Shown here piece by piece: positions 62,489 through 63,124 of a DNA stretch of 63,124 nt. The position numbers and the translations under genes were made by a program. The stretch comes from Acidobacteriota bacterium (GTDB taxonomy: Bacteria > Acidobacteriota > Vicinamibacteria > Vicinamibacterales > 2-12-FULL-66-21). Within the stretch, counting starts at the first letter, position 1. Each line of letters starts with the position of its first letter. The DNA is taken from assembly GCA_003222675.1 (NCBI GenBank), contig QHWT01000096.1:40812-103935 (forward strand). The letters run 5' to 3'. The notes below the pieces were generated by a model. The model was not told the DNA's origin. It worked only from the letters and a program-made list of their open reading frames with translations, and did no database searches.

Positions 62489-63103
62489 ATGATTCTTGAA
62501 CCGGGTCTGTTCCTGTTTCAGGCGCGACTGAACGTCGCGATGCAGCGCCAATTATGGATGGAGTGCCGCGTGCTTGCGGACGGACCCGTCCCGATGTACA
62601 CGCCGACCGTGCGCGGCGGACGCAAGATGAGCGTCGGGATGCTGTGCCTCGGCAAGCACTGGAACGCGCTCACATATGAATACGAGTCGATGCGGTCGGA
62701 CCACGACGGCCTCGATGCGCCCGAATTGCCTCAGAGCTTCGTCGAGCTCGCCGCGACTGCAGCGGCCGATGCCGGGTTCGTGATGCGCCCCGATCTGTGC
62801 ATCATGAACTACTACACGGCCGAGAGCCGCATGGGCGTGCACCAGGACAAGGACGAGCGCGCTGAAACGATCGCCGCAGGCATTCCAATCGTGTCGATCT
62901 CGCTCGGCGACGCCGCGCGGTTCGTGATTGGCGGGTTGACGAGAAAGGAACCAACGCGTCCGCTGATCCTGCGATCCGGCGACATGCTCGTCATGGGCGG
63001 TCCGTCGCGCCTGCGCTTTCACGGTGTCACGCGCATCCAGACCGGTACCGCACCGGAAGGCACGGGTCCCGGACGAATCAATCTGACGTTCCGTCAATGG
63101 TGA
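62489..63103 (+). CDS. alkB: AlkB-like 2-oxoglutarate/Fe(II) dioxygenase
   Basis: The 204-residue protein carries the iron-binding HxD (GVHQDKDE), a distal histidine (LRFHGVTRI) and the 2-oxoglutarate arginines in RINLTFRQW. NYYTAESRMG before the HxD is the AlkB signature. It would demethylate 1-methyladenine and 3-methylcytosine in DNA or RNA. ATG 62489 is the first start with a complete N-terminus. The 53 bp before it are a short array of GAGCACGCGGCACC units. Confidence 0.9.
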   Translation: MILEPGLFLFQARLNVAMQRQLWMECRVLADGPVPMYTPTVRGGRKMSVGMLCLGKHWNALTYEYESMRSDHDGLDAPELPQSFVELAATAAADAGFVMRPDLCIMNYYTAESRMGVHQDKDERAETIAAGIPIVSISLGDAARFVIGGLTRKEPTRPLILRSGDMLVMGGPSRLRFHGVTRIQTGTAPEGTGPGRINLTFRQW

Positions 63104-63124
63104 CGCGTACCGACGCGGGGTGCG

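Overview
The window is a GC-rich bacterial chromosome segment. It carries a VWFA-related acidobacterial protein (4503-6314), four ADOP-type MacB-like permeases (35294, 38052, 44896 complement, 57981), two PadR-permease operons, an alpha-2-macroglobulin/PbpC pair, two HTH proteins with RDD-like tails and a HAF-repeat protein. This set points to Acidobacteriota, probably the Vicinamibacteria. That is inference from gene content; no rRNA, tRNA, CRISPR array or classical insertion sequence was seen.

Layout. 1-11.7 kb: HrpB helicase fragment, unknown membrane protein, exonuclease III, VWFA protein, a BlaI/BlaR1-TonB sensor pair, peptidase T, a cysteine-cluster protein and an HTH protein. 11.7-20.2 kb: a giant alpha-2-macroglobulin overlapping PbpC, an envelope-defence and repair pair. 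20.3-24.6 kb: Ogt, a second HTH protein, a GlsB-like membrane protein, an exported protein, a receiver-like protein and a LytTR regulator. 24.9-34.9 kb: a decayed stretch with remnants of a TonB-dependent receptor, an M28 peptidase, a BNR/sortilin-like protein, a pseudouridine synthase and a GH13 enzyme; intact arginine decarboxylase and a HAF-repeat protein lie inside it. 34.9-47.9 kb: two PadR-ADOP efflux operons around a Nudix hydrolase, a lytic transglycosylase, an unusual IMPDH-family protein and a phosphoglycolate phosphatase-like HAD. 48-63.1 kb: four-helix-bundle genes, PAP2, an ABC-2 exporter, a broken S9 peptidase, an SDR, a metallopeptidase, two acetyltransferases, another ADOP permease, an RNA methyltransferase and an AlkB-like dioxygenase.

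The most unusual property is the intergenic DNA. Nearly every gap holds one of two structures. (a) Short palindromes of two subfamilies whose stems vary by compensatory changes while the loop stays CT-NN-AG, bracketed by TGTAGG/CCTACA or GTGGCTTCC/GGAAGCCAC. (b) Degenerate tandem arrays of 6-10 nt units, usually in inverted pairs that could form 80-200 nt hairpins. Each locus has its own unit sequence but the same architecture. In three places an inverted pair brackets a small gene or its remnant: a four-helix-bundle (S23/IVP-like) gene at 48.1 kb, another at 60.4-60.8 kb and a GxxExxY (PD-(D/E)XK) remnant at 57.6 kb. Arrays and palindromes also sit at gene truncation points and supply stop codons, a start codon and N-terminal codons of host genes. 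I propose a class of mobile or formerly mobile inverted-array cassettes as the leading candidate for an undescribed system.

Several promoters place an operator or -10 element almost against the start codon (blaI, both padR genes, the 61019 acetyltransferase), which suggests leaderless transcripts. Three conserved enzyme genes carry short internal frame-shifting deletions; these may be true decay or assembly errors.
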